From Heliocidaris erythrogramma (lineage: Eukaryota > Echinodermata > Echinoidea > Camarodonta > Echinometridae), in assembly GCA_025617745.1 (NCBI GenBank), contig CM046864.1, positions 24,841,152 through 24,905,151 on the forward strand: a DNA stretch of 64,000 nucleotides. The letters are read 5' to 3'. The position numbers and the translations under genes were made by a program. Position 1 is the first letter of the stretch; each line of letters opens with the position of its first letter. Positions 10,291 to 22,234 of this stretch are shown piece by piece. The notes below the pieces were generated by a model. The model was not told where the DNA came from and made no database searches. It was given only the letters and a program-made list of their open reading frames with translations.

Positions 10291-11539
10291 GACATACGGT
10301 AGGATAAATTCATCGTACGGTATACAATTTTCAATCTTGAAATAAGCAGCGCTCAGTAAGATATTTACTGCTTGACATTTTGATGGGAGTTCAACCAGCC
10401 AAGCCGTACTACAGCTCAGCTGCCATGACAGATTACTAGCGTTGTAAAGAAGAATGTAATCAGTTTTAACTAAATACAGATCGAACAAGGAAAAACAGAG
10501 CCCACAAATACTATACTCAAACATTTTTTTTTCTCAACGTCACTCACATCTCCAAATAAACAGCTCTTACTGCAGGTTTCTTCCCCCGGAGTTCATGCAG
10601 CCAAGGCTGCAGTGCTGGTACCGCTAGCTCAGAGTAGAGTGCAACGACGCCGACACAGACACAGACTCCGGCTTAAAAGAGAAGAGTTTCATCAGTTGAC
10701 TATACAGAGAACAAAGGGACAAACAAAGTCTATAAATACAGTTTCTAACATTATTTAGTTCAAAATAATACAACTCACGTCCAAAATCATCTTTCGAATG
10801 TATGAGTTCGCACTTCGCAGTCATTCCATGCTGAGTGCTGTCCATGCAGCGTATTGTTGTATCGTAAGCCGTCTAGTATATGGTTGGATGGATATGCAAT
10901 CGCGTCGCATGCATTGAGCTTGCACTGAGATTGCACCGCAGTCTGGTGGATGCTGCTCCTACATGGTATACTAATCACAAAGCGGACTATGATACAACTC
11001 GTACGTACGTATCACGGACCTCTATTGAACATACCCATGGCATAATTATTTTCTTACGTGGGTTCCCCCGGTGAGAGCTACAGAGTCTGCACTACGTACC
11101 GTTCGCCGGACGCACGCGCAATTGTTGTCTGATTTGGTCGACGGCGAGGCAAAGCACGCGGGCCAATGGCATTTGGTCGTTCAGGAGATCGCTCACTTGC
11201 TGCCAACGCGACGTCGTCATACAACGCGAAGGCGACGTTGCACATGCGGGCGGCCAGGCCGACCGGTCGCGTTAGCGAATTAATTATATTAGATTATGAC
11301 AGCTTATTCTGAAGCGGCATGCACTAATATTTCTTCAGAGTCGAAAACTTTCGATAACATGAGGATACTGTTCCTGCTTAATATCTGACTTAAATTTTCT
11401 GTATGTTCTCAGTTTGTTCCCATCCCAACTATTCCCTACATTAGTGTGCAGATCAGTGGTGAATTGGTTTTGAAAATATATCCTTCATAACGGAATTCAA
11501 TTCATTTCCGACAACCCGTTCACTGTCAGTTAAGTCTAC
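10291..11539. other. No recognised gene; GC-rich stretch at 11070-11280
   Basis: 10800-11280 is clearly more GC/CpG-rich than its surroundings and has short open frames on both strands (for example 11071-11283, +) rich in Arg that match nothing I know. It could be a CpG-rich promoter region or the remains of a TIR element. The evidence does not decide. Confidence 0.3.
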
Positions 11540-11554
11540 AACATCAATACACTC

Positions 11555-11790
11555 TTTAAAAAAGTTACCCCATTGGTGTTAAAAAATAACACCAAAATGT
11601 GTTAAAGGGTCACATCTTACCCCAAAACGACCATGTTCCCTTTTTTACCCCATGCTGTGCAACTTTTTACCACTACCAGCCTGTGTAACAATTCACCCCG
11701 CAGCTGTGTTATTATTTTACCCCTTAAGTGGTACAGAATTTACCCCATACTTTTTACCACATCCCAATGTGTGACTTTTTACACTAAATG
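11555..11790. repeat. Degenerate ~30-bp 'TTTTTACCCCA' tandem array
   Basis: About eight spaced occurrences of TTACCCC or TTTTTACCAC alternate with TGTGTTA/TGTGTAAC-like words. Divergence is high, so this is an old satellite-like array. The open frame across it (11633-11851) is not considered a gene. Confidence 0.5.
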
Positions 11791-12283
11791 TCTACACCAG
11801 GATGAGTTGAGACTACAAGAAAAATGCACAATGAAAATTATGTTTTGTTAAACTTGCATTTTAATAAGCATGGAAAAAGTTCCAAAAAAGTTAACAGATT
11901 TTAAACTACTGTATTTAAATATGATCAGAAAGGTTGAATTATTTACATATAATTTACAGCATCAAACATCCACTTCCAATGTGCAATCAACTCTGAAATG
12001 TGCTCTGGGTCTATAACATAGCTTCTGATGCAATAATAAAATTAATATAATGAAAATGTGAATGTTTTACAATTAAATGAAGAGATGACATCGGCTGGCA
12101 TCCCCCACGATCTCAGCAACGACTCCATGATGACGATGAACTGTAGTGTAGCTTCACCACTGCACTGCATGTGATCGTATACCCGGCCGCGTTTCGCGCC
12201 TATATACACACACTAGAACTATGAACATGGCAAACAAAGAAGCAGACAAAATATACAGCTCCTCATTGTACCTTCCACACTGG

Positions 12284-12415
12284 TTCTGGTAGACAAAGAA
12301 CATCCCTTCATTGCTAATGCTATTATGTAAAAAAATGTAGAACAGGTGTCACATGCATATTCACGGTTCTACTTATTTTACATAATAGCAATGAAGGGAT
12401 GTTCTTCTACCAGAA
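12284..12415. repeat. Long hairpin, arms of about 55-65 nt
   Basis: 12284-12348 and 12362-12415 are inverted copies: the left arm runs TTCTGGTAGACAAAGAACAT to GTAGAACAGGTG, and the right arm is its reverse complement with small indels. The loop is about 13 nt. The right arm abuts the start of the 12415-14140 segmental duplication, and the hairpin is absent from the second duplicate at 19555. It may be a MITE or a rearrangement scar at the breakpoint. Confidence 0.65.
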
Positions 12416-13290
12416 TGTTGAAAGAAGCGAGAAGTATAGTGGAATGTTTAAAGAAGCGAGAGAGAAAGAGAGAGAGTGATACAGTGGGAAACAGTGGTGG
12501 GGAAAATGAGTGAGAGAGAGAAACAGTGGAAATATGAGAGGGTGAGAAACAGCCAGTGGGAAATGGAGAGAGAGAGAGAGAAAAAAAAAAGACATGCAGG
12601 GGGATAGAAATTATAAAGAATACAGGAGAAAGAGAGAGAGAGGGGGGGGGGGGGGTAGCAGCTGTGATGAAAAGTAATAAGATTTGGAGGGCTTCCACTG
12701 GCATGTTTAGGTTTCTGATATTTTTCCCCTGGTAGTTAAGTAGTTACGCATTGAACGAACTGATAACAATCTTAGAACATACACTGGAAAATGTATATCT
12801 CGTGGAACTCTATACTGTATACGCAGTGCGACGGTTCATTCCTCAGCATATAGCGTTACGTGTATTATAGACGGTGCCCGATGCAAGCGCAGCGTAACGT
12901 GAAGCTATCCATGCCTATGTAATTTCGCTGACCCCAAAAAGGTCGAAAGGATTGGGAACTTCGAAGTTTTACTTGGGGCCTGCCAAAGAAAGTTACGAAT
13001 TGTAAAATACATTTGAATAATACGACCAAAATACCACAAACCACCCCACTCAGGACAATCTGGGAACAATTTAACCACGTTTAAAAAAAAAACCCAGCTC
13101 GATTGAGTGGAAAATCACGGAGAAAAGTAATTTCAAACAAACGGACGGACAGACAGACAGACATTAGCCAAATTATAGTAAGGATTCTTAACCTTAATGG
13201 AATCAAGTAACCTTTAATAAATTATCCGAATGACTTACAAACAAAATCCGATATTTTCCTGTTCAAATTTGGATAGATATTTGATAGTGA

Positions 13291-13336
<46 letters not shown>

Positions 13337-13442
13337 TATGTGAAAGAAATTGCGAGAATAACGTTGCGTAGCTCAATCAAAGTTCCCCAGAGCTGTCCTC
13401 CCTTTTTGAAATTATATGTAATATATATATATATATATACAT

Positions 13443-13484
<42 letters not shown>

Positions 13485-14826
13485 ATATGACTGAGCATAG
13501 CTCCATTACATAACTCTTCAACTGTTATTATTATTATTGTTATTGTTATTATTATTATTATCATCATTATCATTATCAAATTCAAAATCAAAACATAATA
13601 GGATCATTCTCAATTTTCAGTTTACAAAGCATAGTAGGTATAGATGTAACAGAACAGAAATAAAAAAACAAAGCAAAACGAAAAAGAAGACAAAAAAACA
13701 AAAACAAAAAAAACTAATTAGACAAAAAACTCATGTCATAATTCCAGTTCGAAGCGTAATATAGATTTAGCACCAAGCAAAAGACAAAAGAATAGAAATG
13801 AAAAACTGCAGCAAGCCAATTCGGAACATACGATAGATTAAAATAGTTACCATATATAACCATCAGAGGCGTCGGCACGAACACACTTACCATTGTAAGT
13901 GGATGGATGATAAATGGATCACCCCACCCCCACTAACAATGGAAAATTATGCGTGCCCACGCCCTTGATAGCAATACTAATGTATATTATATTACATTAC
14001 GTACCAACATCTTTTGACTATACCATGTATACAGTATATAGCATAATACCAACATCTTTTTAATATAATACAATGTACCAACACCTTGCGGCAGATTATT
14101 ATTGTGTTAGACAATAAGAGGGGGGGGGGGGGGGGAAGGAGGCATTATGTTGGTTTTATGATTCATTGCTTTTCACCAGGTCTGATCGTGTGTCATACAT
14201 TTCGCTTATTCCTGTTTATGTCTGTTTCGCTATTTGCCATAATTAGTTTAAATTTCTCTTCTTCCTTTAGGTTTTGAAAATCAATTAAAATCATGATAAG
14301 TTTAGAGAACATTCTTAATCTGGGATCATTAAAGTGGGAACATTTCAGTAAGAAGTGCATTTCATCCTCTATGTCTACTTTACAAAGTGGGCATATCCTA
14401 TCTACTTGTGCTAATTTCTTGTAACGACCTTCCGCAATCATTAGGTTACTATTACTTATCCTGATTTTGGTATATTTCATTTATCAATATAATGTGGGTT
14501 TCTTTAATATCGAGCAACAGGTAGTTTTCCAATTTGTAATTGGTTTTAGGATTTTATATGTTTTCAATTTCGTAGAGTATTCTGTTTCGTTTTCATTAAT
14601 TAGGGTGTCTTTCCAGGTTTTTATATATCTATCTTTTAATTTGCCGAGTACAGCTTCCCTTAACCTTCTGATAGAAAAAAGTGTCATGATTTTGCCAAAT
14701 ATGTGAAAATCCTAATGAGTTTAAGAAAGATTTCATGTGTTTGCAATAATTGGTGTTTATGTTCATGCCTTCAGTGTTAAATTTGCTTTACTGAGCTTTT
14801 GTCGGTGTAATTTATTATGTGTTGCC
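12415..14826. repeat. Segmental duplication copy 1 (partner 19555-23440)
   Basis: Starts at GAATGTTGAAAGAAGCGAGAAG and runs through a GA-rich section, a G14 run (12642-12655), AT microsatellites (13294-13330, 13420-13480), a G17 run (14120-14136) and a minus-strand LINE remnant. The partner starts at 19555 and follows the same order with small differences. The second copy is longer because it has gained two foldback MITEs and a TTAA element. The duplication lies about 7.1 kb away in direct orientation. Confidence 0.8.
14161..14826 (-). mobile_element. LINE-B remnant 1, C-terminal part of ORF2
   Basis: Read on the minus strand, frames 14687-14484 and 14480-14193 encode the end of a LINE polyprotein, with a zinc knuckle C-x2-C-x8-H-x4-C (CPLCKVDIEDEMHFLLKC). 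A short insertion near 14480 (ATTTATC, absent from the second copy) breaks the frame. Remnant 2 at 22235-24260 is its closest relative, and the plus-strand LINE-A at 27.4-35.0 kb has a similar C-terminus (C-x2-C-x9-H-x4-C). The copy breaks off at 14826 in a poly-A run. Non-functional. Confidence 0.75.
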
Positions 14827-15019
14827 AAAAAAAAAAAATCATTGACAAATATTCACACTATTACAGAACATTTCTCAGGGTCATGAATTAAAGGACTTCC
14901 CTGTTTAAATGGATTCAGTCCACTGAAAGTTCTGTCGATGAGGATTGACGACAGGGCCCTGTCGCTGTCGACGACGTGGTGACGACGAGTCCTCGAACGG
15001 TTGAAGGTGTACCAGATAG

Positions 15020-15628
15020 ATACTCAGAGCAACGAGGCCGACGGCGAAGAAGGAGGTAAGAGCTTTCATAGGCCTAGTGAGTTATTACCGAAAGTTCATT
15101 CCGAACATGGCGGTAATAGCTGCACCCTTGACAGACTTAACTAAGGACAAGGCACCAAACAAGGTAAGTTGGGGCGAGGTGCAGGAGACAGCCTTCCGGG
15201 TTCTGAAGGAACGAGTAGGTAAGTTTCCAATCCTTCATCTACCCGATTTCAAGAAGGAATTCATACTCCGTACCGACGCTTCGGATGTAGGAATTGGTGC
15301 TGTATTGTTGCAACCGCATGAAGATATGCTGTACCCAATTCAATTTGCAAGTCGTAAGTTGCACGCTAGAGAACGCGCATATCCGATCATCGAGCGTGAA
15401 TGTCTTGCGCTAGTTTGGGCTATCAAGAAATTTGCATATTTCTTGATTGGACGAAAATTCAGGTTGCAAACAGACCATTTTCCGTTAGCCAATCTGTCAA
15501 AGATGCAAATGAAAAATCCACGAGTGATGCGCTGGGCTCTGGCAATGCAGGCATATCAGTATCATGTGGAAATAATAAAAGGCTCAGAAAACGTTGGGGC
15601 AGACTACTTGAGTCGATGCCCTGGGTAG
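15020..15628 (+). mobile_element. Ty3/Gypsy fragment: RT thumb and RNase H
   Basis: An uninterrupted frame of about 200 codons. It begins with KKEVRAFIGLVSYYRKF, the RT connection motif of Gypsy elements, followed by a complete-looking RNase H domain: LRTDASDVGIGAVLLQ (first catalytic Asp), ERECLALVWAIKKF (catalytic Glu), LQTDHFPL (second Asp) and GADYLSRC. The frame is open through these motifs, so this piece is less decayed than most elements here. The RT catalytic part, protease, integrase and LTRs are absent. Upstream, 14930-15020 is GC-rich and unrelated. It ends SRCPG then TAG. It is a fragment without the means to move. Confidence 0.9.
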
Positions 15629-18600
15629 ATCAGTATAGTGATTATTTTCTCTTGGTTATTTTGTTCTCAGTAAGTAAGTAAGTAAGAGATTTGCATGAGA
15701 AAACTCAGTTAAAGTTTAACCTATTGTATGGTTTAGAAGAAAGGTAAATTGAAAATAAATCAGTAAATGTCAATTTTAGGTTGAGGGGCAAATGTCACAG
15801 GTGGATACTCGATATTAACATTTTACATTTATTTTCCTCAGTTATTCCAGGGATCTTGTAACCATATTAAACGATTTTATTACTGTTTTATCAAAGCTGT
15901 AAAATTGATAGTGGTTGGCAGTTATAACAGGTATGTAGCATGCAAGGCCGTACGCAGAATTTTTTTTCCTGGGGGGGGGGGGGGGGCAAGATGATCGCTT
16001 TCAATATTGGATCATTTAAAAGTCTAAAACCGATTAAAAAAAGTTTGATTTTGAAATGTCTGGGGGGGGGGGGGGCAATTACGTAACATTTCTATTCAAT
16101 TCCGATGAGCACCTGGGTGTTCTCAATAGAAAGAATTCGAACGCCATTTTGTTTCCAGAAAAGTGGGACGTCCATGTCGCAACTCTCTAATACAGGGACA
16201 CTAGTCCACGCCAGAAAGTCATCGACGATGAGTCACCAGTAGACACCAGCTGATCGTCGCCCATGATGCCGGAATCTACACAAGTGTTTTGAAGTCGAAT
16301 GAACTGTGAGAAGTTTTCGCGTTTCGGCATGCCACGGGGCCCATCAATGAACTTTTCCAGGTTTTTCCCCTTCTTTGTATGAGTGCGCTTTGAGTGTGTG
16401 AATGGGAGATTTACTTCCGATCAGTTTTTTCTGGACCAAAAATAATTCATTGGTTTATAACTGATTAATTTTATTATAGTGGAATTTCACTGGTTTAGAA
16501 AATCATTATGTCCAAGAGCTGAATTATAATTTAATTAAATATTCTTGAAATAAATTCAAAGTCTGTTATTTAGTCTCTGGTCCTAGGATCTCCTTCTCTA
16601 ATTTTCCACCGGCCCTTAACGGGGCCGTGCTCTAATTAAGCATAAATTCACATCAATCTGAGCAATATTAAACTACTCATATTATCTTTAAATATCACTT
16701 TAATAAATGACTGAATTAAAGCCTTCATATATAATCAGAACTTCACAGCATAACATGTATAGCTGACTGACTTTAAGACAATATTAATTTTCTTTCAAAG
16801 TTTTTGACATACACAACTCTTGTTAAATATCACTTTAATAAATGACTGAATTAAAGCCTTCATATATAATCAGAAATTCACAGCATAACATGTATAGTTG
16901 ACTGACTTTAAGACAATATTACTTTTATTTCAAAGTTTTTGACATTCACAACACTTGTTAAAAAAAAATCATGTTGAAAGTCGCCTTTTATACATTCAAG
17001 TTTCTGGATAGCACTTAAATAAAACTTTGGTAGAAAATTTACTAAACTCACCACCATTGTGGGTAGGAAACTACTCCAGAATTAACAAAAACTGAGGGTC
17101 ATTGCTTGCTAACACAACCTCACTCAAAGAGCAAACTTAAGTGAGCCCACTTACTCTGTTTGTGTATGTACCGTATTGCTGCATAATCACCCTTGGGTGG
17201 GTCTTGGAATCCCAAGTGGTTTTCCCACCTGTTACAAGAATTTTAATCAGAATTTAATGAATTATCGCCCTCTCTTGATCAAGTGGCAAAACAAATAAAA
17301 TTAAGAAAAATAGTCCAACTCATTTATTTCCAAAACAGCAGGACACTCACTTAATATAACTTGTTTTAGTAAAAGGGTGATGGATGTGACCACTACTTGT
17401 GTTGGCCGTCACCATGGTAACAAATATATTTATATGAAATAATGGTAAACATTTAATATTTTTTGCCGCCTGTTTGATTGTATTCAAAATTTAAGTTTGG
17501 AATAGAGCTTAATATGATTTATGAAAATTGTTCCCATGAAAACAGAATGTTAATGAAGATGACATCTTTCAACTAAAGAAGGAAATGTAACTCTATAATA
17601 TATATAGCAACCAGATGCACAAACACTGTCAGTGATTAGAATCTGCTCGTTGGCTGGGAATGTGACCACTATAGCTGTTACCAAAAGTGGTAGCTAATAC
17701 AAAAAGCGGTGTCTTTCTACCAGAATTTCTGTTTACTTGGTTCAAATCAAGATCCAGAAGATTGTTGTACCGGTAAAATGGGTAATACTAAAATTTTCGC
17801 CTTGAACATGATGACAGGATTGATTCATTCAAAAATGAATTTATATATTTATGAATTCGTTTATTTATTTATTTGAACTTATTAATACAGGATAAAAGCA
17901 TGATCAGTATAAAACTGTTTGCATCATGGTCCTGATGTAAAAGGATTTAACAATAATGTAGGGCATACAAATTGGTAACAATTTTATAATAAAATACAAG
18001 TAATATAGGCACATACTAAAAGAAATCTAACTTAACAAGTAAAAGCACCAATAATAAACGGCTATGAATATTTCAAAAATAACAAATTGAGTATATTATG
18101 TAATGCGAAGCCTAATGTGGAATGTGGATGACATCCATGTACTAATGAGACTACAGCATTTAAAAAACCCATAGGACCCGTATTAGATAAATATCCCATA
18201 CATAGTTCCTGTTACTTTGTGGATTGTCACCTAAAATAAGAACCGTAAAGCGTCAGAGTACTTTTAAAATTTATGCAAAGATCATATACATACATATATC
18301 TATGGTATTCATTAATAGCTGGCAACTAAATACGGTATCATCACAGATTTAGTGTTGATGTAGAGTGTATAGCGACTTAAAATCAAGAGTTGGCAATTAA
18401 TCAATATTGGTCAAAGACGAGACCACTAATTTACCGACGAGCCCGAGTCTGTGTGCCATTGATTTCCAATAAACCTTTGTGAACGACGACATAACCATTT
18501 TTTTTTTTGGGGGGGGGGGGCAGGTGCAGAAGCAAGTAATAGAATAATTTATTCTCAACCTGTGTCAACCGTGAGTCTATTTTCATTTTAACAAATTTAA

Positions 18601-19554
18601 TTCGAATTAAAAAAAATTATAGCCGATTTTTAATTAAAGTACCACATACCGTAATCACTTGTTCCAGATCCAATGAGTGTTTGTTTCATATTGGCGAGCG
18701 AGCCCCTTTTCAATGTTCGATTTTAAAAATGATCATATTTAAGTGGATGTTAATTTTTGACTGGGCGAGCGAGCAGAAAAAATAGTAATACTTCTCGTTG
18801 AAAAAAATTGGTAGCATCAACGGAATTTTCTTGGCAAGGGGCGGGGCGGGCACAATGTTAATATTGATTAGGCGATTTTTCTACTGCATTTTCGTTTGCG
18901 TTTCAGATGACATTGCCTTATGTATATTATATCAATTAAACAAAATTATGATGGGACTGTTATTATCCAAGCTCTCTTATTCCCCTTCCACTCTTTATCT
19001 TTTATCTCTCTCTCCCTCTCTCTCTGTCTCACTGTTTGATTGTCTGTGTCTGTCTGTCTCTCTCGCTTTCCTTCTCACGCCACAAATCATGAATACTATT
19101 AAGAAGACCATGTCAAATACTCGGTTCAAGTGCTACGTACTAGTACAAACATCAACGCTGTTTTATTCATTTACTAGCAGAAATTACCCGTGGCACCATA
19201 GGGGGGTCTTCTCCTATGTACAGCCCAAGTACCATTCACACTCGAAGGCAATTAGTTTGTTGATGAAACATAAATGAATAATTGATTCATAGCAGACTTC
19301 TCTTTAAATATAAATAGGTTTAATTTAATTAGCATTACGGGTTAAACTGGGGAAAGAACTTGAATATTATTGCGGATTTAAATCAAAATCTAACTATAGA
19401 ATGGAAAAAATGTATTGTAACACGGTGTATTTAGTAAGCAGTCAAGAGTCGAATTAAGTCGAAAATAAATGTGTAAGTATATGTACCCTACAATGTACAA
19501 CAGATTGCATTTGTTTGTAGTTCTCCAATTAAAGGTTGCTCAATCATAATAGGG
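15629..19554. other. Non-coding stretch with poly-G runs and a GTAA microsatellite
   Basis: Holds (GTAA)n at about 15670-15686, G16 at 15971-15986, G14 at 16062-16075, a T/G run at 18500-18522, a CT/GT-rich stretch at 18990-19070 and the 135-bp tandem duplication listed separately. The longest open frame (18798-19277) is low-complexity in the middle and has no recognisable domain. No gene is called. Confidence 0.4.
16689..16958. repeat. 135-bp tandem duplication (two units)
   Basis: TAAATATCACTTTAATAAATG begins at 16689 and again at 16824, and the two units (16689-16823, 16824-16958) stay aligned with few differences (for example AGAACTTC against AGAAATTC). This is a simple recent tandem duplication in non-coding DNA. 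Confidence 0.8.
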
Positions 19555-21186
19555 GAATGTTGAAAGAAGCGAGAAGTATAGTGGAATGTTGAAAGAAGCG
19601 AGAGAGAAAGAGAGAGAGTGATAAAGTGGGAAACAGTGGTGGGGAAAATGAGTGAGAGAGAGAAACAGTGGAAATATGAGAGGGTGAGAAACAGCCAGTG
19701 GGAAATGGAGAGAGAGAGAGAGAAAAAAAAAAGACATGCAGGGGGATAGAAATTATAAAGAATACAGGAGAAAGAGAGAAAGAGGGGTAGCAGCTGTGAT
19801 GAAAAGTCATAAGATTTGGAGGGCTTCCACTGGCATGTTTAGGTTTCTGATATTTTTCCCCTGGTAGTTAAGTAGTTACGCATTGAACGAACTGATAACA
19901 ATCTTAGAACATACACTGGAAAATGTATATCTCGTGGAACTCTATACTGTATACGCAGTGCGACGGTTCATTCCTCAGCATATAGCGTTACGTGTATTAT
20001 AGACGGTGCCCGATGCAAGCGCAGCGTAACGTGAAGCTATCTATGCCTATGTAATTTCGCTGACCCCAAAAAGGTCGAAAGGATTGGGAACTTCGAAGTT
20101 TTACTTGGGGCCTGCCAAAGAAAGTTACGAATTGTAAAATACCTTTGAATAATACGACCAAAATACCACAAACCACCCCACTCAGGACAATCTGGGAACA
20201 ATTTAACCACGTTTAAAAAAAAACCCAGCTCGATTGAGTGGAAAATCACGGAGAAAAGAGATTTCAAACAAACGGACGGACAGACAGACAGACAGACATT
20301 AGCCAAATTATAGTAAGGATTCTTAACCTCAATGGAATCAAGTAACCGTTAATAAATTATCCGAATGACTTACAAACAAAATCCGATATTTTCCTGTTCA
20401 AATTTCGATAGATATTTGACAGTGAATGTAAATATATATAGATATATAATATATACATGTATATATGACTGAGCTCCATTACATAACTCTTCAACTGTTA
20501 TTATTATTATTTTTAATAATATTTTATATAATATATACATGTATATATGACTGAGCTCCATTACATAACTCTTCAACTGTTATTATTATTATTTTTATTA
20601 TTATTATTATTATTATCATTATCAAATTCAAATTCAAATTCATTTACTGATTCAAAATCAAAACATATAGGATCATTCTCAATTTTCAGTTTACAAAGCA
20701 TAGTAGGTATAGATGTAACAGAACAGAAATAAAAAACCAAAGCAAAACGAAAAAAGAAGACAAAAAGAACAAAACAAAACAAACAAATTAGACAAAAAAC
20801 TCATGTCATAATTCCAGTTCGAAGCGTAATATAGATTTAGCACCAAGCAAAAGACAAAAGAATAGAAATGAAAAACTGCAGCAAGCCAATTCGGAACACG
20901 ATACATTAAAATAGTTACAATAAATAACCATCAGAGGCGTGGGCACGAACACACTTACCATTGTTAATGGATGGATGATAAATGGATCACCCCACCCCCA
21001 CTAACAATGGAAAATTATGCGTGCACACGCCCTTGATAACAATACTTATGTATATTATATTACATTACGTACCAACATCTTTTGACTATACCATGTATAC
21101 AGTATATAGCATAATACCAACATCTTTTTAATATAATACAATGTACCAAAACAACTTGCGGCAGATTATTCTTGTGTTAGACAATA

Positions 21187-21634
21187 GGGACTTTTCGATT
21201 TTGCACGTTCACTAGTCGACTGCGACGTAATTCAATGGACTGCTTTGTGTTTATTGTATACAAAGCGGGTGAAGCGAGGCACCACGCTTTGTGCAAGGAC
21301 GGCTCACTCGTCCACTGCCCTGTGGACGTACGCGTTTTGGGTGGAAATCCTGGGGGGCGTTTCATGAAACGACTTGTCAGATATTTTATCCGACAAATTT
21401 GCTCTCAGCCAATCAGATGCAAGGATTTCAGTAGCTTATAACAGTTGTCGGATGAAATATTCGACAACTTCCTTTCATGAAACGCTCCCCAGGTCGTCCT
21501 CAAGGCAGTGGACGTGTGAGCCGCTCTTGCACAAAGCGTGGTGCCTCGCTTCACCGGCTTTGTATAGCATAAACACAAAGCAGTCCATTGAATTACCGCA
21601 GACGACTAGTGAACGCGCAAAATCGAAAAGTCCC
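21187..21634. mobile_element. Foldback MITE (TIR GGGACTTTTCGATTTTG), copy 1
   Basis: Nearly the whole element is a long inverted repeat. It starts GGGACTTTTCGATTTTGCACG and ends with the reverse complement, with arms of more than 150 nt. It is flanked by TA on both sides (21185-21186, 21635-21636), fitting a TA target. The unduplicated relative at 14110-14120 lacks it. It is enlarged by the 138-bp nested foldback at 21353-21490. Confidence 0.75.
21353..21490. mobile_element. 138-bp foldback MITE nested inside the first
   Basis: Termini GGGG(G/A)GCGTTTCATGAAA are inverted, and GACTTGTCAGATATTTTATC near the left end mirrors GATGAAATATTCGACAAC near the right. The sister element at 21905-22219 reads straight through the site (AATCCTGGTCGTCC), so this is an insertion. 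Any target duplication is only 2-3 bp (GG) and not certain. Confidence 0.75.
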
Positions 21635-21904
21635 TATTAAGAGGGGGGAGGGGGCATTATGTTGATTTTATGATTCATTGCTTTTAATTTGCCGAGTACA
21701 GCTTCCCTTAACCTTCTGATAGAAAAAGTGTTATGATTTTGCCAAATATGTTGATAACAATACTTATGTATATTATATTACATTACATACCAACATCTTT
21801 TGACTATACCATGTATACAGTATATAGCATAATACCAACATCTTTTTAATATAATACAATGTACCAAAACAACTTGCGGCAGATCATTCTTGTGTTAGAC
21901 AATA

Positions 21905-22219
21905 GGGACTTTTCGATTTTGCACGTTCACTAGTCGACTGCGACGTGCGGTAATTCAATGGACTGCTTTGTGTTTATGGTATACAAAGCCGGTGAAGCGA
22001 GGCACCACGCTTTGTGCAAGAACGGCTCACTCGTCCACTGCCCTGTGGACGTACGCGTTTTGGGTGGAAATCCTGGTCGTCCTCAAGGCAGTGGACGTGT
22101 GAGCCGCTCTTGCACAAAGCGTGGTGCCTCGCTTCACCGGCTTTGTATAGCATAAACACAAAGCAGTCCATTGAATTACCGCAGTCGACTATAGTGAACG
22201 CGCAAAATCGAAAAGTCCC
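21905..22219. mobile_element. Foldback MITE copy 2, without the nested insertion
   Basis: Same termini, TA flanks (21903-21904, 22220-22221) and outside sequence as copy 1, so it arose by duplication of the locus rather than by separate transposition. At 315 bp it shows the size of the element before the nested insertion. A full hairpin would place the two outward open frames (21958-22155 + and 22171-21974 -) on complementary arms, which is why both look alike. Confidence 0.75.
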
Positions 22220-22234
22220 TATTAAGAGGGGGGA

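Noticed and set aside
11071..11283. Arg-rich 70-codon frame in a GC-rich stretch
   Set aside because: Composition-driven; no known domain and no splice context.
18798..19277. 159-codon plus-strand frame
   Set aside because: The centre is CT-rich low complexity; no domain, splice signals or paralogue.
21958..22171. Two similar 65-codon frames on opposite strands
   Set aside because: They are the complementary arms of a foldback MITE.
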